Source: Candidatus Gastranaerophilales bacterium (lineage in GTDB: Bacteria; Cyanobacteriota; Vampirovibrionia; Gastranaerophilales; Gastranaerophilaceae). Taken from it: 64,000 nt of DNA. How positions within the stretch are numbered: position 1 is the stretch's first letter; each line of letters begins with the position of its first letter. The notes under the pieces are model-generated. The model saw only the letters and a list, made by a program, of their open reading frames with translations, did not search any database and was not told the DNA's origin. The DNA is taken from contig CALVEV010000024.1 of the NCBI GenBank assembly GCA_944326685.1, positions 27,096 through 91,095 on the forward strand, given 5' to 3'. Positions 18,245 through 27,950 of this stretch are shown piece after piece. A program made the position numbers and the translations under genes.

Positions 18245-19903
18245 ATGAACGAACAATTAGCTGAAACATTAAAACTAATTCCAACATTATCTGGTTGTTA
18301 TATTTATTATAATAACGAAAATGAAGTTATTTATGTCGGAAAAGCTAAAAATTTAAAAAGAAGAGTATACAGCTATTTCCATAAAAAACATGATAGTGTA
18401 AAAGTTGCTGTTCTTGTTTCACAAATTGAAAGAATGGAATATATTATTACAGATTCTGAAGTTGAAGCTTTAATTTTAGAATCTCACTTAATAAAAAAAT
18501 ATAAACCAAAATACAATATATTACTAAAGGATGATAAAAAATATCCATATTTTCTAATCACTGCAGAAGATTATCCAAGAATTACAATTGTCAGAAAAAA
18601 GAATATGAATCCAGAAAAAGGGAAATATTATGGACCATATACTGATATAAGAGCTATGCATTCTACATTGGATTTTCTAAAAAAGATATTTCCACTAAAA
18701 CAATGCAAAACGCCAAAATTTTCTAATAGACCTTGCCTTTATTATCATATTGGTCGTTGTATGGCTCCTTGTCAAAATAAAATTTCATCAGAAGATTACA
18801 AAGCATTAGTTTCACAAGTTGAATTATTTTTAGCAGGAAGACAATCTGAGCTATTAAAAAAATTAAAAGAAGAAATGGAAAAATATGCTTCAAATGAACA
18901 GTTTGAAAAAGCAGCAAAACTAAGAGATAGTTATTTAGATTTACAAAAAACATTAGAACGACAAAAAGTAGTCTTTGAAAATACTAAATTAAACCAAGAT
19001 ATAATCGCTACAATCCATGAAGATGGAATTTTAGCAATTACTATTCTTTTAATTAGAGAAGGTAGACTAATCGATAAAAAGGATTTTACATATTTTGAAG
19101 AAAATGAAGATACAACTGAACTATTTAAAACATTTTTTAGGGAATACTATTCTAATTTAATGTTAGAATTCCCTGATAAAATTGTATCAAATGACTTAGA
19201 AAATATTGGAGAAAAAGAACTCTATCAAGAATGGTTAAAAATATTATCAGGAAAAAATATAAAAATAAGTTACGGGAAAACCCAACGAGGGAAAGAGTTA
19301 ACAGAACTTGCACATAAAAATGCTAAAAATTTACTTGAAACCGCAAAAATAAAAAAACTTACAAGTATAAGAAATGATTTTAATGAGATTGGTTCATATC
19401 TAATGGAAAAACTAAAATTAAGAACTTTTCCACACCGAATTGAATGTTATGATATATCTCATATTCAAGGAACAAATACAGTCGCATCAATGGTAGTATT
19501 TGAAAATGGGCAATCTAAGAAATCAGAATATCGTCGTTTTAAAGTTAAAACAACAGAAGGAAAACCTGATGATTTTCTTTCAATGAAAGAAGTTTTATCA
19601 AGACGACTTGCTCGTATGGGAGAACCAAAATGGGCTAAGCCTAATCTTATTATTATTGATGGTGGAAAAGGACAGTTATCTTCAGTTATGGAAATAGTTG
19701 AAGAAATTGGAATGAATGATATCGATTTTGTATCTTTAGCAAAAAGAGAAGAAGAAGTATTTTTACCTCATCAATCAGAATCTATAAGAATCCCAATGGA
19801 TTCAAACGTAATGTTTTTAATCCAAAGAATAAGAGATGAAGCACATAGATTTGCAATTACATACCATAGAAAATTACGTTCAAAATCTGCAATTAAAGAC
19901 TAA
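18245..19903 (+). CDS. uvrC: Excinuclease ABC subunit C lacking the C-terminal HhH domain
   Basis: Dual-incision nuclease of nucleotide excision repair. The GIY-YIG domain is at about 14-95 ('SGCYIYYNNENEVIYVGKAK'), the UVR (UvrB-binding) helix pair near 208-240, and the RNase H-like nuclease follows with 'IECYDISHIQGT', 'IIDGGKGQLSS' and 'RDEAHRFAITYHRKLR'. The protein stops 18 residues after the RDEAH motif, at 552 residues; E. coli UvrC (610) continues here with a tandem helix-hairpin-helix domain. That tail is absent and the following DNA is the end of csaB on the other strand, so this is not a frameshift. Confidence 0.93.
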   Translation: MNEQLAETLKLIPTLSGCYIYYNNENEVIYVGKAKNLKRRVYSYFHKKHDSVKVAVLVSQIERMEYIITDSEVEALILESHLIKKYKPKYNILLKDDKKYPYFLITAEDYPRITIVRKKNMNPEKGKYYGPYTDIRAMHSTLDFLKKIFPLKQCKTPKFSNRPCLYYHIGRCMAPCQNKISSEDYKALVSQVELFLAGRQSELLKKLKEEMEKYASNEQFEKAAKLRDSYLDLQKTLERQKVVFENTKLNQDIIATIHEDGILAITILLIREGRLIDKKDFTYFEENEDTTELFKTFFREYYSNLMLEFPDKIVSNDLENIGEKELYQEWLKILSGKNIKISYGKTQRGKELTELAHKNAKNLLETAKIKKLTSIRNDFNEIGSYLMEKLKLRTFPHRIECYDISHIQGTNTVASMVVFENGQSKKSEYRRFKVKTTEGKPDDFLSMKEVLSRRLARMGEPKWAKPNLIIIDGGKGQLSSVMEIVEEIGMNDIDFVSLAKREEEVFLPHQSESIRIPMDSNVMFLIQRIRDEAHRFAITYHRKLRSKSAIKD

Positions 19904-20922
19904 CTATTAAGTAATTCATCAATACCTGTATCTTCCCAATTGAAAATTTTGGTATTAGCGTAATTCAATAAATTGAAAGGAGTTAAATTATCTAAATCTT
20001 CAAAAGCCTTTGTATAATTATTTTTCTTAGAATCCATTAAGAGATATGGGATTTTAGCATCTTTAGCAAGATTTTCTACTTTTGGATCATATGATATAGC
20101 CAATGTTTTTATTCCATATTTTAAACCTAATAGACAAGCATGAAATCTCATTGCTATTAAATAATCATACTCAGAAACTCTTTGAATTATCTGATCATTT
20201 GTTAAATTTTGTACTAATTTAACATTTACTGTTGGATTTTTTTTCTTCAATTTATTTATAAATACTTGTGATATTCCTACATCTTCTGCATCTTGAAATG
20301 CAATCAATTCAATTTCTCTATCACTAAATTTCAAAGCTATTTGTTTTATAATCTCATCGAATAATTCATCTGTTAAAGTATGGAATTTTCTTAATTGAAT
20401 ACCTATTTTTCTAGTTTTGCGACGTTCTGGCAATTGTAAGTCAAAAATTGGATCACAAACTAATTTAGCATGGTTAATTCCCCAACTTTTCAATAATTCT
20501 AAACTTTTTTCATCTCGCACTGATATATATTTACATTTTTTTAATGCTTTTTTAGCAATAAATCTACCCCAAAAGCCATTTATAGGACCTATCCCTTGCG
20601 CAAATATGATTACATCTTTCTTTAAAGATGCAAACATAAATATCAAACCGCAATAATACAATAAACTTTTATTACTTGTCACATTTTGAAGTAAACTTCC
20701 ACCACCAGATATTAAAACATCAAATTCATTTAATTTTTTCATTATTAATTCAGGATTAAAAGAATTTATAGAATTTACACCATGAATACTTGCAGTTTTC
20801 TTAGGATTAGCAGATAAAACAGTTATATCATTACCTTTTAAATGAGATAATAAAACATTTAAAATTGCTTCGTCGCCGTAATTATCAAACCCATAATATC
20901 CTGAAATTAATATTTTTTTCAT
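19900..20922 (-). CDS. csaB: Polysaccharide pyruvyl transferase
   Basis: CsaB-type transferase of 340 residues that adds pyruvate ketals from PEP to cell-wall or surface polysaccharides, often needed for anchoring SLH-domain proteins. It starts MKKILISGYYGFDNYGDEAI, a hallmark of the family, followed by 'DVLISGGGSLLQN', 'FAQGIGPI' and 'RDEKSLELL'. It ends convergently with uvrC; the two stop codons share the tetranucleotide CTAA. Its start abuts kdgK with a one-base overlap, an unexpected partner for KDG metabolism genes. Confidence 0.9.
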   Translation of the reverse strand: MKKILISGYYGFDNYGDEAILNVLLSHLKGNDITVLSANPKKTASIHGVNSINSFNPELIMKKLNEFDVLISGGGSLLQNVTSNKSLLYYCGLIFMFASLKKDVIIFAQGIGPINGFWGRFIAKKALKKCKYISVRDEKSLELLKSWGINHAKLVCDPIFDLQLPERRKTRKIGIQLRKFHTLTDELFDEIIKQIALKFSDREIELIAFQDAEDVGISQVFINKLKKKNPTVNVKLVQNLTNDQIIQRVSEYDYLIAMRFHACLLGLKYGIKTLAISYDPKVENLAKDAKIPYLLMDSKKNNYTKAFEDLDNLTPFNLLNYANTKIFNWEDTGIDELLNS

Positions 20923-21845
20923 TACAACCTCAATAATTCTTCAGATGTAGGAATATCTTTAATTTGTCCCATTCTATCTATATATATACCAGCTTGTTTT
21001 GCTGCTATCTGAGCAGCTTCTAATGGCTTATAACCATTTGTTATTGCTGATAAAAAACCACCATTAAACACATCCCCAGCACCCATTGTATGAATAGCTT
21101 TATGCTCATTATAAAACGGACAAAATTCAGTATTTCCATTATAATTAACAAAATAGCCATTATCTAAATGTGATTTTACAACAATTAATTTTACACCATA
21201 ATCCGTAAAATAATTTACAATCTTTTCAATTGATGTAAGTTCATATAAAGACTCAGCATCATTCTTTAAACTCATAAATAAAACATCAATATTCTCAATT
21301 ATATCTTCCAAATATTCTTTTGTATCGTAAGTTGTCATAAAAGAAGATGTATAATTAGGATCATACGCAGTTATTATATCATTAGCTTTAGCATACTCAT
21401 AAACTTTTTTAACCAATTGATTTGACTGCATTGACAAAGACTGAGTTATCCCTGTAGAATAAATCGCTCTAGCAGAATTAATATAATCCTCATTAAAATC
21501 ATTTAAACTTAAATTGTTACTTGCAACTTTTCTTCTATATGTAATTAATTCATTCTTATCAGAACGACCTGACAAATATAGACCATTTTTCTCATTACAT
21601 ATTGCAATATGAGAAATATCAAAACCTTCTTGATTTAACTTATCTAACAGCACATTTTTAAAATAATCATTACCAATAGATGAAATAATTCCAACTCTTG
21701 AGCCTAATTTTTTAGCAGCAACAGCAGAAGTAATTACATCACCACCAAAAGATAAATTAAAAGTTTCTGAGTTTTCAAAACTTTGATTCGTAGATAACTC
21801 AAGCAAACATTCACCGATTGCGATAATGTCAAGAGTTTTTTCCAT
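20922..21845 (-). CDS. kdgK: PfkB-family sugar kinase, probable 2-keto-3-deoxygluconate kinase
   Basis: Ribokinase/PfkB carbohydrate kinase of 307 residues. Signature 1 is 'FGGDVITSAVAAKKLGSRVG' and signature 2 contains the catalytic Asp in 'HTMGAGDVFNGGF' near the C-terminus. KDG kinase is inferred from the N-terminal 'IAIGECLLELS' type start and from its immediate neighbour eda, since KDG kinase followed by KDPG aldolase degrades 2-keto-3-deoxygluconate to pyruvate and glyceraldehyde-3-phosphate. A different sugar substrate remains possible. Confidence 0.8.
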   Translation of the reverse strand: MEKTLDIIAIGECLLELSTNQSFENSETFNLSFGGDVITSAVAAKKLGSRVGIISSIGNDYFKNVLLDKLNQEGFDISHIAICNEKNGLYLSGRSDKNELITYRRKVASNNLSLNDFNEDYINSARAIYSTGITQSLSMQSNQLVKKVYEYAKANDIITAYDPNYTSSFMTTYDTKEYLEDIIENIDVLFMSLKNDAESLYELTSIEKIVNYFTDYGVKLIVVKSHLDNGYFVNYNGNTEFCPFYNEHKAIHTMGAGDVFNGGFLSAITNGYKPLEAAQIAAKQAGIYIDRMGQIKDIPTSEELLRL

Positions 21846-22459
21846 TAAGATAATTCCTTAATTTGAGATAATATATTCTTTGCTCGTTCTGTTATTTCAT
21901 TCAAAGCTAAATTTTCATAGAAATCTCTACCAACACCAACAGATGTGGCACCTGCCTGAATATAGTCTTTAACTTCATTTAATTTTATATTCCCCATTGG
22001 CATAAGATTTAAAAATGGCATTTGACGCATCAATTCTTCAAAATATTGAACACCGCCCATTGCTGTTACTGGGAATAATTTTATTAAAGGAATTCTTGCT
22101 TTCCAAGCATTATATGCTTCATTTGCAGTAGAAGTACCAGCAATAAAAGGAACTCCTATATTTTTTGAAATCTTTACCATATTCATCTGAAATATTGGTG
22201 ATGAAAAAAGAGTTGCTCCAGATTTAAAAGCTTGTGTTGCTTGAAGATTAGTAATTATACTTCCTGCACATACTACTGCTTTTTTAGAAACTCTTTCTAT
22301 TACTTCATACAAAGATGCATTCTCAATATTTATTTCTAAAACTTTTATTCCACCCTCTATTAATGCATTTGCAATATCTTCTGCCTTTGAGGCATCATTG
22401 CAACGAATAATTGGGTATATTTTTTCTTCTGATATTAATTTTATTAAATTTCTACTCAT
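21845..22459 (-). CDS. eda: 2-keto-3-deoxy-6-phosphogluconate aldolase
   Basis: Class I aldolase with a TIM barrel, 204 residues. Schiff-base Lys127 in 'IPLIKLFPV' and general acid/base Glu42 in 'IKVLEINIEN' are present, and the phosphate loop 'GVGRDFY' is near 175. The usual Arg of 'LExTLRT', four residues after Glu, is replaced by Glu46, and the glycine-rich 'GAGTV' is 'CAGSI', so specificity may be altered. It is the first gene of the eda-kdgK-csaB run and has an extended -10 promoter and an AAAGGA Shine-Dalgarno. Confidence 0.85.
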   Translation of the reverse strand: MSRNLIKLISEEKIYPIIRCNDASKAEDIANALIEGGIKVLEINIENASLYEVIERVSKKAVVCAGSIITNLQATQAFKSGATLFSSPIFQMNMVKISKNIGVPFIAGTSTANEAYNAWKARIPLIKLFPVTAMGGVQYFEELMRQMPFLNLMPMGNIKLNEVKDYIQAGATSVGVGRDFYENLALNEITERAKNILSQIKELS

Positions 22460-22482
22460 AATCTATCCTTTTTCTTAAATTT

Positions 22483-22491
22483 ATTATATCA
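22483..22491 (-). promoter_or_regulatory. Extended -10 promoter of eda-kdgK-csaB
   Basis: Minus-strand TGATATAAT (TGnTATAAT) at 22491-22483. Predicted +1 near 22476, giving a leader of about 17 bases that contains AAAGGA before the ATG at 22459. It diverges from the cyclase gene starting at 22516. Confidence 0.55.
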
Positions 22492-22515
22492 TAAAAGAAT
22501 AAAAAGGACGTTTTT

Positions 22516-24447
22516 ATGAAATTTTTAAAAGCTTTAATTATATTCATATCAGTACTAATTTTTATGCTCATTGCATATTCAATATCAAATAATTTCTTTG
22601 AACCTAAAGCTTTTAATTTTATGGTAAAAAACTTTACTGCAACAAAACCCGCTAGAGAAGATACAGTTATTATTGTAATTGACGATAAATCTATTGGTAA
22701 ATATCGTTGGCCTTGGAAAAGAGAATTATATTGTAAAATTTTTGATTATCTCAATGAATATGCTAAGCCATCTGCTATAGTTAGTGATTCTATTTTTGTA
22801 ACACCTGATATTGATAATCCTCAATCCGATATAAAATATTTTAATTCTATAAAGAAAACTAATAATCTTATATCAGGTTTCGATTTATTAATTAATCCAA
22901 GAGCAGAAAAATCTCAAGAATATGATAAAAAATTCGATAAAAAATTTAAACTTGATATTAAAGATAAAAGAACTATTAAATCTGAAAACTACTACAAAGA
23001 AATTTTACCATTTCCTCAACCATATTTTAATTCAATCAAAATGGTAGGATCTGTAAAAACTCCTGTTAGTAAAGACAGTTTTTTAAGAAGTATACCTTAT
23101 GTTATTCAATATGATAATAAACTATATCAATCATTAGCATTAAGAACATATTCTTTTCTTCACGGAAATGAAGGCTATATTGTTTATGATGACTATATAG
23201 TAGGAGAACACTCTGAAATTAAAATCCCTAGGAATAATGATTTTGGAGGAATATATTCTTTAATTAAGTATTATAAAAGATACGGAAATACAAATTATTC
23301 ACATAAAACATATTCCGCAGTTGATATAATGGAATCATATGATCAAGTAAAATCTGGTCAACAACCTATAATTAATCCAAAAGAATTTGAAAATAAAATT
23401 GTATTTGTTGGTGCAAATGTAAAAGCAGCAGCAACGGGATTATCAGATATTCAAAGGACTCCTGTTAGTAATGAACATTCAGGAGTAGATGTTCAAGCAA
23501 CTGTTTTAGACAACTTATTATCAGAAGATTTTATGACTCAGCTAGATGCGGGTAAAAATTTTCTAATTACATTTGCTTTAATGATTCTTGCATATTTATT
23601 AATTCGAAATTTTTCAGTATTTGCATCTGCAACATTAATATTATTAATAACTATTACTTACCTTTTAATATGCTCAAATTGTTTCCACAATGGGGTTGCG
23701 ATTAGTGTTATTACTCCAATTTCTTTAGAATTAATAACAATGATTTTTGCTTATTCTCATAGATTTATTTTAGAAGGTAAAAACAAAGAAAAAATAAAAA
23801 CCGCAATGGGTAAGTATATCTCTGAAGATATTATGAAAAGTGTTGTTAAAAACATTGATGAATTAAAGCTTGGTGGAAAAAAAGCAAACGTAACAGTTTT
23901 ATTCTCAGATATTAGAGGTTTTACATCAATAAGTGAAAAATTATCCGCAGATGAAGTTTCAGTTATTTTAAATGAATATTTTACAGAAATGGAACCTATT
24001 GTAACTAAGCATCATGGAGTAATAAATAAGTTTATTGGCGATGCTGTAATGGTTATATTTGGAGAGCCAATTCAAGATGAAAACCACCCTGTAAATGCAA
24101 TAAGATGCGCCGCAGAAATGCTTGAAAAAGTTAATGAATTACAACAAAAATGGTTAAGTGAAGGAAAACCTAAAATTGAAATCGGAGTAGGTATTAATAC
24201 AGGCGAAGCTTTTGTTGGTAATATTGGTTCTGAAAAAAGAATGGAATACACAGTAATAGGTGATATGGTAAACTTGGCAAGTAGAATTGAAAGCTACAAT
24301 AAAACTTATAAAACAAACTTTTTAATAAGTAGCTCTACTTATGCCTGCGTTAAAAATATTGTAGATGTAATAAAAATTTCTAATGTAACCATTAGAGGAA
24401 AATCTAAAAAAATGGACTTGTATGAGGTTATCAGTCTAATTGGATAG
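22516..24447 (+). CDS. CHASE2-domain class III adenylate cyclase
   Basis: Membrane receptor cyclase of 643 residues. One N-terminal transmembrane helix (about 5-27) precedes an extracytoplasmic CHASE2 sensor domain (to about 340), then three hydrophobic helices (about 348-420), then a class III cyclase domain (about 445-640). Metal-binding Asp residues lie in 'VLFSDIRGFTSI' and 'FIGDAVMVIFGEP'. The Lys in 'INKFIGD' and the Thr in 'EYTVIGDMVNLASR' favour ATP over GTP. It would make cAMP in response to an external signal that cannot be told from sequence. Shine-Dalgarno AAAAGGACG. The next gene, recG, overlaps its end by eight bases. Confidence 0.9.
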   Translation: MKFLKALIIFISVLIFMLIAYSISNNFFEPKAFNFMVKNFTATKPAREDTVIIVIDDKSIGKYRWPWKRELYCKIFDYLNEYAKPSAIVSDSIFVTPDIDNPQSDIKYFNSIKKTNNLISGFDLLINPRAEKSQEYDKKFDKKFKLDIKDKRTIKSENYYKEILPFPQPYFNSIKMVGSVKTPVSKDSFLRSIPYVIQYDNKLYQSLALRTYSFLHGNEGYIVYDDYIVGEHSEIKIPRNNDFGGIYSLIKYYKRYGNTNYSHKTYSAVDIMESYDQVKSGQQPIINPKEFENKIVFVGANVKAAATGLSDIQRTPVSNEHSGVDVQATVLDNLLSEDFMTQLDAGKNFLITFALMILAYLLIRNFSVFASATLILLITITYLLICSNCFHNGVAISVITPISLELITMIFAYSHRFILEGKNKEKIKTAMGKYISEDIMKSVVKNIDELKLGGKKANVTVLFSDIRGFTSISEKLSADEVSVILNEYFTEMEPIVTKHHGVINKFIGDAVMVIFGEPIQDENHPVNAIRCAAEMLEKVNELQQKWLSEGKPKIEIGVGINTGEAFVGNIGSEKRMEYTVIGDMVNLASRIESYNKTYKTNFLISSSTYACVKNIVDVIKISNVTIRGKSKKMDLYEVISLIG

Positions 24448-26812
24448 TAATATAGAGCAAATAAAAAAAGCTATTGAGATAGAGGCTAAGTATAAATATA
24501 TTGATATAAGAGGAAAGACAAAATGTTTTTCTAGTTTTATACGTAGCGAAATTAGAAAATTTATAAAAACATCTTCTATACCAGAAAGATGGAAATTTGT
24601 TTTATCTCATTTTGAACAATATTCAATGGATACAATGCCACAAAGGAAAAAGTCTATAGAATATCTAATAAATGCAATTAAATCAGAATTAAAACAACAA
24701 GAAGAAGATAAAAAACAAGTAGATGCAAAATTAAATCCTTTTTCATCTGTTACTTATGTTAAAGGTGTTGGACCTAAGGTAGCTGCAATATTAAATAAAC
24801 TTGGAATTTTTACAGCAAGTGATTTGTTATTTTATTTACCACGAAAACATATTGATTATTCCAAAAGAACTTTAATCAAAAATTTGGTTGAAGGCGAAAA
24901 TACAACAGTTTTTGGCTATATAAAAAGAGTTGAAGCATTCACAACACCAAAAGGTTTAGGAGTTGTTAAAGTAAAAATACAAGACGAAACAGGTAGTTTT
25001 ATTTTGAATTTTTTCAATAAAAGTAATAAATATGCACTTGAAAGAACTAAAAAACAATTCCCACAAGGTGCAGGAATAATTATTTCAGGAACTGTTAAAA
25101 TTAATAATTTTGATTATTCAAAAACACTTGAAAATGTTAGTTATTCAATAATGTCTGAGGATTTTCTAACAAAAACAGATTTGAATATCGGAAGAATTGT
25201 TCCTGTTTACTCACTTTGTGAGAATATGAATTTGAAAACATTGCGTAAAGCTATATATAATGCAATTCAACTTTATAAATCCTCTATTGTAAATGTAATA
25301 CCAGATTATTTAATCAAAAAATATGATTTATTGAATAAAAGTGTTGCAATCGAACAAATACATTTTCCAGACAGTATGGAAATGTTAGAAAAAGCGAGAT
25401 ATACGTTAGTTTTTGAAGAATTCTTTTTAATTCAGCTAAAACTTGCAATGATTAGAGAAAAAAATAAAACTGAAAATAAAGCACTCCCATTAAAAATAAA
25501 AGAAAATGGGCTTGTTAATAAATTTATAAAGCAGTTACCGTTTGAACTTACTTCCGCTCAAAAAAAGGCTGTTGATGATATTTTATCAGACATGAGTTCA
25601 GAAGAGCCAATGCAAAGATTATTACAAGGTGATGTTGGTTCTGGTAAAACTGTAGTTGCTTGTATTATGTTATTAGCAGCCATTGAAAATGGTTATCAAG
25701 GAGCAATTATGGCTCCAACTGAAATTCTTGCTCAGCAGCATTATAATAATTTTGTCAATTGGTTAACTCCATTAGGTTTAAGTGTTGGCTTATTTATAGG
25801 TAGTATAGGCAAAAAACAAAGAGAATTATCTGAAGTATCATTAAGAAATGGACAATTAGATATTGCAGTTGGAACACAAGCATTAATACAAGATAATATA
25901 GATTTTGCTAATTTAGGTGCTGTTGTAATCGATGAACAACATCGATTCGGTGTAAAACAAAGATTATCATTAAGAAAAAAAGGACAAAATCCGCAAATAC
26001 TTACTATGACAGCAACTCCTATTCCTAGAACTCTTGCTATTACGATGAATGGTGATTTAGACTTAACCATTATTAATGAGCTCCCAAAAGGCAGAAAACC
26101 TATTATAACTAAAATGGGAGTTCCTAAAAAACAAATTTACTACTTAATCGAAATGGAAGTTAAGGCTGGACATCAAGCGTATGTTGTTTATCCTCTTATA
26201 GAAGAAAGTGAAACATTGTCAGCAAAAGCTGCAACAGTTGAGGCTGAAAGGTTACAAAATAGTGTATTTCCTCATCTAAAAGTTGGTTTATTACATGGAA
26301 AAATGAAAAATTCTGAGAAAGATGAAGTAATGACCAAATTTAAAAATAAAGAGTATGATATTTTAGTATCAACAACAGTTGTAGAAGTTGGGGTTGATGT
26401 TCCTAATGCAACAGTAATTGTAATCGAAAATGCTGAAAGATTCGGTTTACCTCAATTACATCAATTAAGAGGACGTGTTGGGAGATGTAATTTACAGTCA
26501 TATTGCATTATTTCAACTTCTTCAAAATCTCAAGAGACAAGAAATAGATTATCTATAATGACAGAAACTAATGATGGATTTGTTATCGCAGAAAAAGATT
26601 TACAACTAAGAGGACCTGGTGAATTTTTAGGAGTCAGACAAAGTGGGCTTCCAGATTTAATAATTTCAGATATTGTAAAAGATTCCAAAATTCTTGAACT
26701 TGCAAGAAATGAAGCAATAAAATTTGTTGCGGATAACCAATTAGATGATTACCCGCAACTTAAAGAAACTACTACATTAACCCTTGATGGGACATTACTT
26801 TTAGGCAGCTGA
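24440..26812 (+). CDS. recG: ATP-dependent DNA helicase RecG
   Basis: Branch-migration helicase of 790 residues that remodels stalled forks and Holliday junctions. An N-terminal extension of about 110 residues, of the kind found in cyanobacterial RecG, precedes the wedge domain ('VTYVKGVGPKVAAILNKLGI'). Helicase motifs are 'LLQGDVGSGKTVVA' (I), 'IDEQHRFG' (II), 'TMTATPIPRT' (III) and 'LRGRVGRCNLQSYC' (VI). TTG start overlapping the cyclase stop. It converges with the next gene, overlapping by twelve bases. Confidence 0.95.
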   Translation: MDSNIEQIKKAIEIEAKYKYIDIRGKTKCFSSFIRSEIRKFIKTSSIPERWKFVLSHFEQYSMDTMPQRKKSIEYLINAIKSELKQQEEDKKQVDAKLNPFSSVTYVKGVGPKVAAILNKLGIFTASDLLFYLPRKHIDYSKRTLIKNLVEGENTTVFGYIKRVEAFTTPKGLGVVKVKIQDETGSFILNFFNKSNKYALERTKKQFPQGAGIIISGTVKINNFDYSKTLENVSYSIMSEDFLTKTDLNIGRIVPVYSLCENMNLKTLRKAIYNAIQLYKSSIVNVIPDYLIKKYDLLNKSVAIEQIHFPDSMEMLEKARYTLVFEEFFLIQLKLAMIREKNKTENKALPLKIKENGLVNKFIKQLPFELTSAQKKAVDDILSDMSSEEPMQRLLQGDVGSGKTVVACIMLLAAIENGYQGAIMAPTEILAQQHYNNFVNWLTPLGLSVGLFIGSIGKKQRELSEVSLRNGQLDIAVGTQALIQDNIDFANLGAVVIDEQHRFGVKQRLSLRKKGQNPQILTMTATPIPRTLAITMNGDLDLTIINELPKGRKPIITKMGVPKKQIYYLIEMEVKAGHQAYVVYPLIEESETLSAKAATVEAERLQNSVFPHLKVGLLHGKMKNSEKDEVMTKFKNKEYDILVSTTVVEVGVDVPNATVIVIENAERFGLPQLHQLRGRVGRCNLQSYCIISTSSKSQETRNRLSIMTETNDGFVIAEKDLQLRGPGEFLGVRQSGLPDLIISDIVKDSKILELARNEAIKFVADNQLDDYPQLKETTTLTLDGTLLLGS

Positions 26813-27844
26813 AGCTTTATTTCCTTTATCATCACCTTTAGCTACTTCTGATAATGGTTTCCAAGGTTTATTTGAACCTAATTTATCGATTGTAGGTCCG
26901 ATATATTTTTCAATTAATACATGTTCAACAAAGTTATCAATAGGTTTCATTGCAAGACCAAGAGCAATAAATCCTCCTAATGATTTTAAGGCATTATTTT
27001 TGAATAATTTACTACCTTGAGCTTTTTTGATAACGTTGAATGCTGCACTTTTCTTTTGTTCTAAATTTCCGCCTTTAGCAGCTTTTTCAAATGCTTTGAA
27101 TAATTTTTCTGAAACATTTGTTGGTTTCTTACCATCAAGTAATGCTTCACGCATATCCATTACATTATCAATTGTTTTAGCAACATATTTTTGAATATTT
27201 TCAGTTTTAGGTTTTGCTTCAAATGGTCTTTTAATAAAATCTACAACCTTGGCAATTGGTTCAAACATTTTATTATGAGTTTTCTTATGTTTATCTATTT
27301 CTGCAAAGTTTTCCATTATATGTTGAGTATATTTAGCTCTATCAACTAAACCTGTTGTAGCATCAACAAATTTTTCGTGTGTACCTTTATTCATAGAATC
27401 AAGGATTCTATTAGTAATATCTTCTCTATGGTTAAGCGCCAATTTATCTTTACCTTTAGAAGAGATTATATTTGTAAGTTTTTGACCAACTTTTACGGCT
27501 GCAGTAGGCAAGAACACACTCGCAAGCATTTGGAATGATAATTGTTTCCCAGCTCTTTTTTTACTTGGATCGTGCTCCCCATATTCATTATGTTTATATT
27601 TATCACCTACATCGGCTGCAATATAACCAATAGCAGGAATCCATAATAAATTAGCTAATAAACCACTCATTGGACGAATAACTTCTCCAATTTCATTTGA
27701 ATAAGCTAATCCTCTAAGTGGCCATTTCATATATATATCATCTTTGGCTACTTTTACCTTCTTAGACTCTTTTATTTGCCCATTTCCTTTTTGAGAACTT
27801 CTAAAATTCTCTAGTCCTTGGAACTTATTATTTATTCCTACCAA
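26801..27844 (-). CDS. Lineage-type hypothetical membrane-associated protein (347 residues)
   Basis: No family recognised. Basic, Lys-rich protein with two or three weakly hydrophobic stretches (about 60-80 'MSGLLANLLWIPAIGYIAA', 104-122 'FQMLASVFLPTAAVKVG', 285-305 'LGGFIALGLAMKPI') in a helical, charged background; no signal peptide. It resembles in style the 474-residue protein at 55083-56507: both mix short Gly/Ala/Pro hydrophobic helices with long Lys/Glu helices. A motif 'NNKFQGLENF' near residue 5 recalls the FGK/FKG motifs of three other hypotheticals here. It overlaps recG's 3' end. Confidence 0.75.
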   Translation of the reverse strand: MVGINNKFQGLENFRSSQKGNGQIKESKKVKVAKDDIYMKWPLRGLAYSNEIGEVIRPMSGLLANLLWIPAIGYIAADVGDKYKHNEYGEHDPSKKRAGKQLSFQMLASVFLPTAAVKVGQKLTNIISSKGKDKLALNHREDITNRILDSMNKGTHEKFVDATTGLVDRAKYTQHIMENFAEIDKHKKTHNKMFEPIAKVVDFIKRPFEAKPKTENIQKYVAKTIDNVMDMREALLDGKKPTNVSEKLFKAFEKAAKGGNLEQKKSAAFNVIKKAQGSKLFKNNALKSLGGFIALGLAMKPIDNFVEHVLIEKYIGPTIDKLGSNKPWKPLSEVAKGDDKGNKASAA

Positions 27845-27916
27845 CTATCCAGTCTCCTTATTTTCTACACACTTATATTATGATAAAAACATGAACAAAA
27901 AATAATTTGCTATTTT

Positions 27917-27944
27917 TTGTAAAAAAATTTACAAGTTGTATAAT
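27917..27944 (+). promoter_or_regulatory. Promoter of uvrB (predicted leaderless)
   Basis: TTGTAA (27917-27922), 16-base spacer, perfect TATAAT (27939-27944), then six bases to the ATG at 27951. The expected +1 is the A of the ATG; no Shine-Dalgarno is present. An alternative TTG start at 27936 would lie within the promoter, which argues against it. Confidence 0.6.
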
Positions 27945-27950
27945 AATTTT

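Noticed and set aside
27936..27950. TTG start of uvrB five codons upstream
   Set aside because: It overlaps the TATAAT box, so the transcript would not contain it; UvrB homologs start near '[11 protein letters not shown]'-type sequence.
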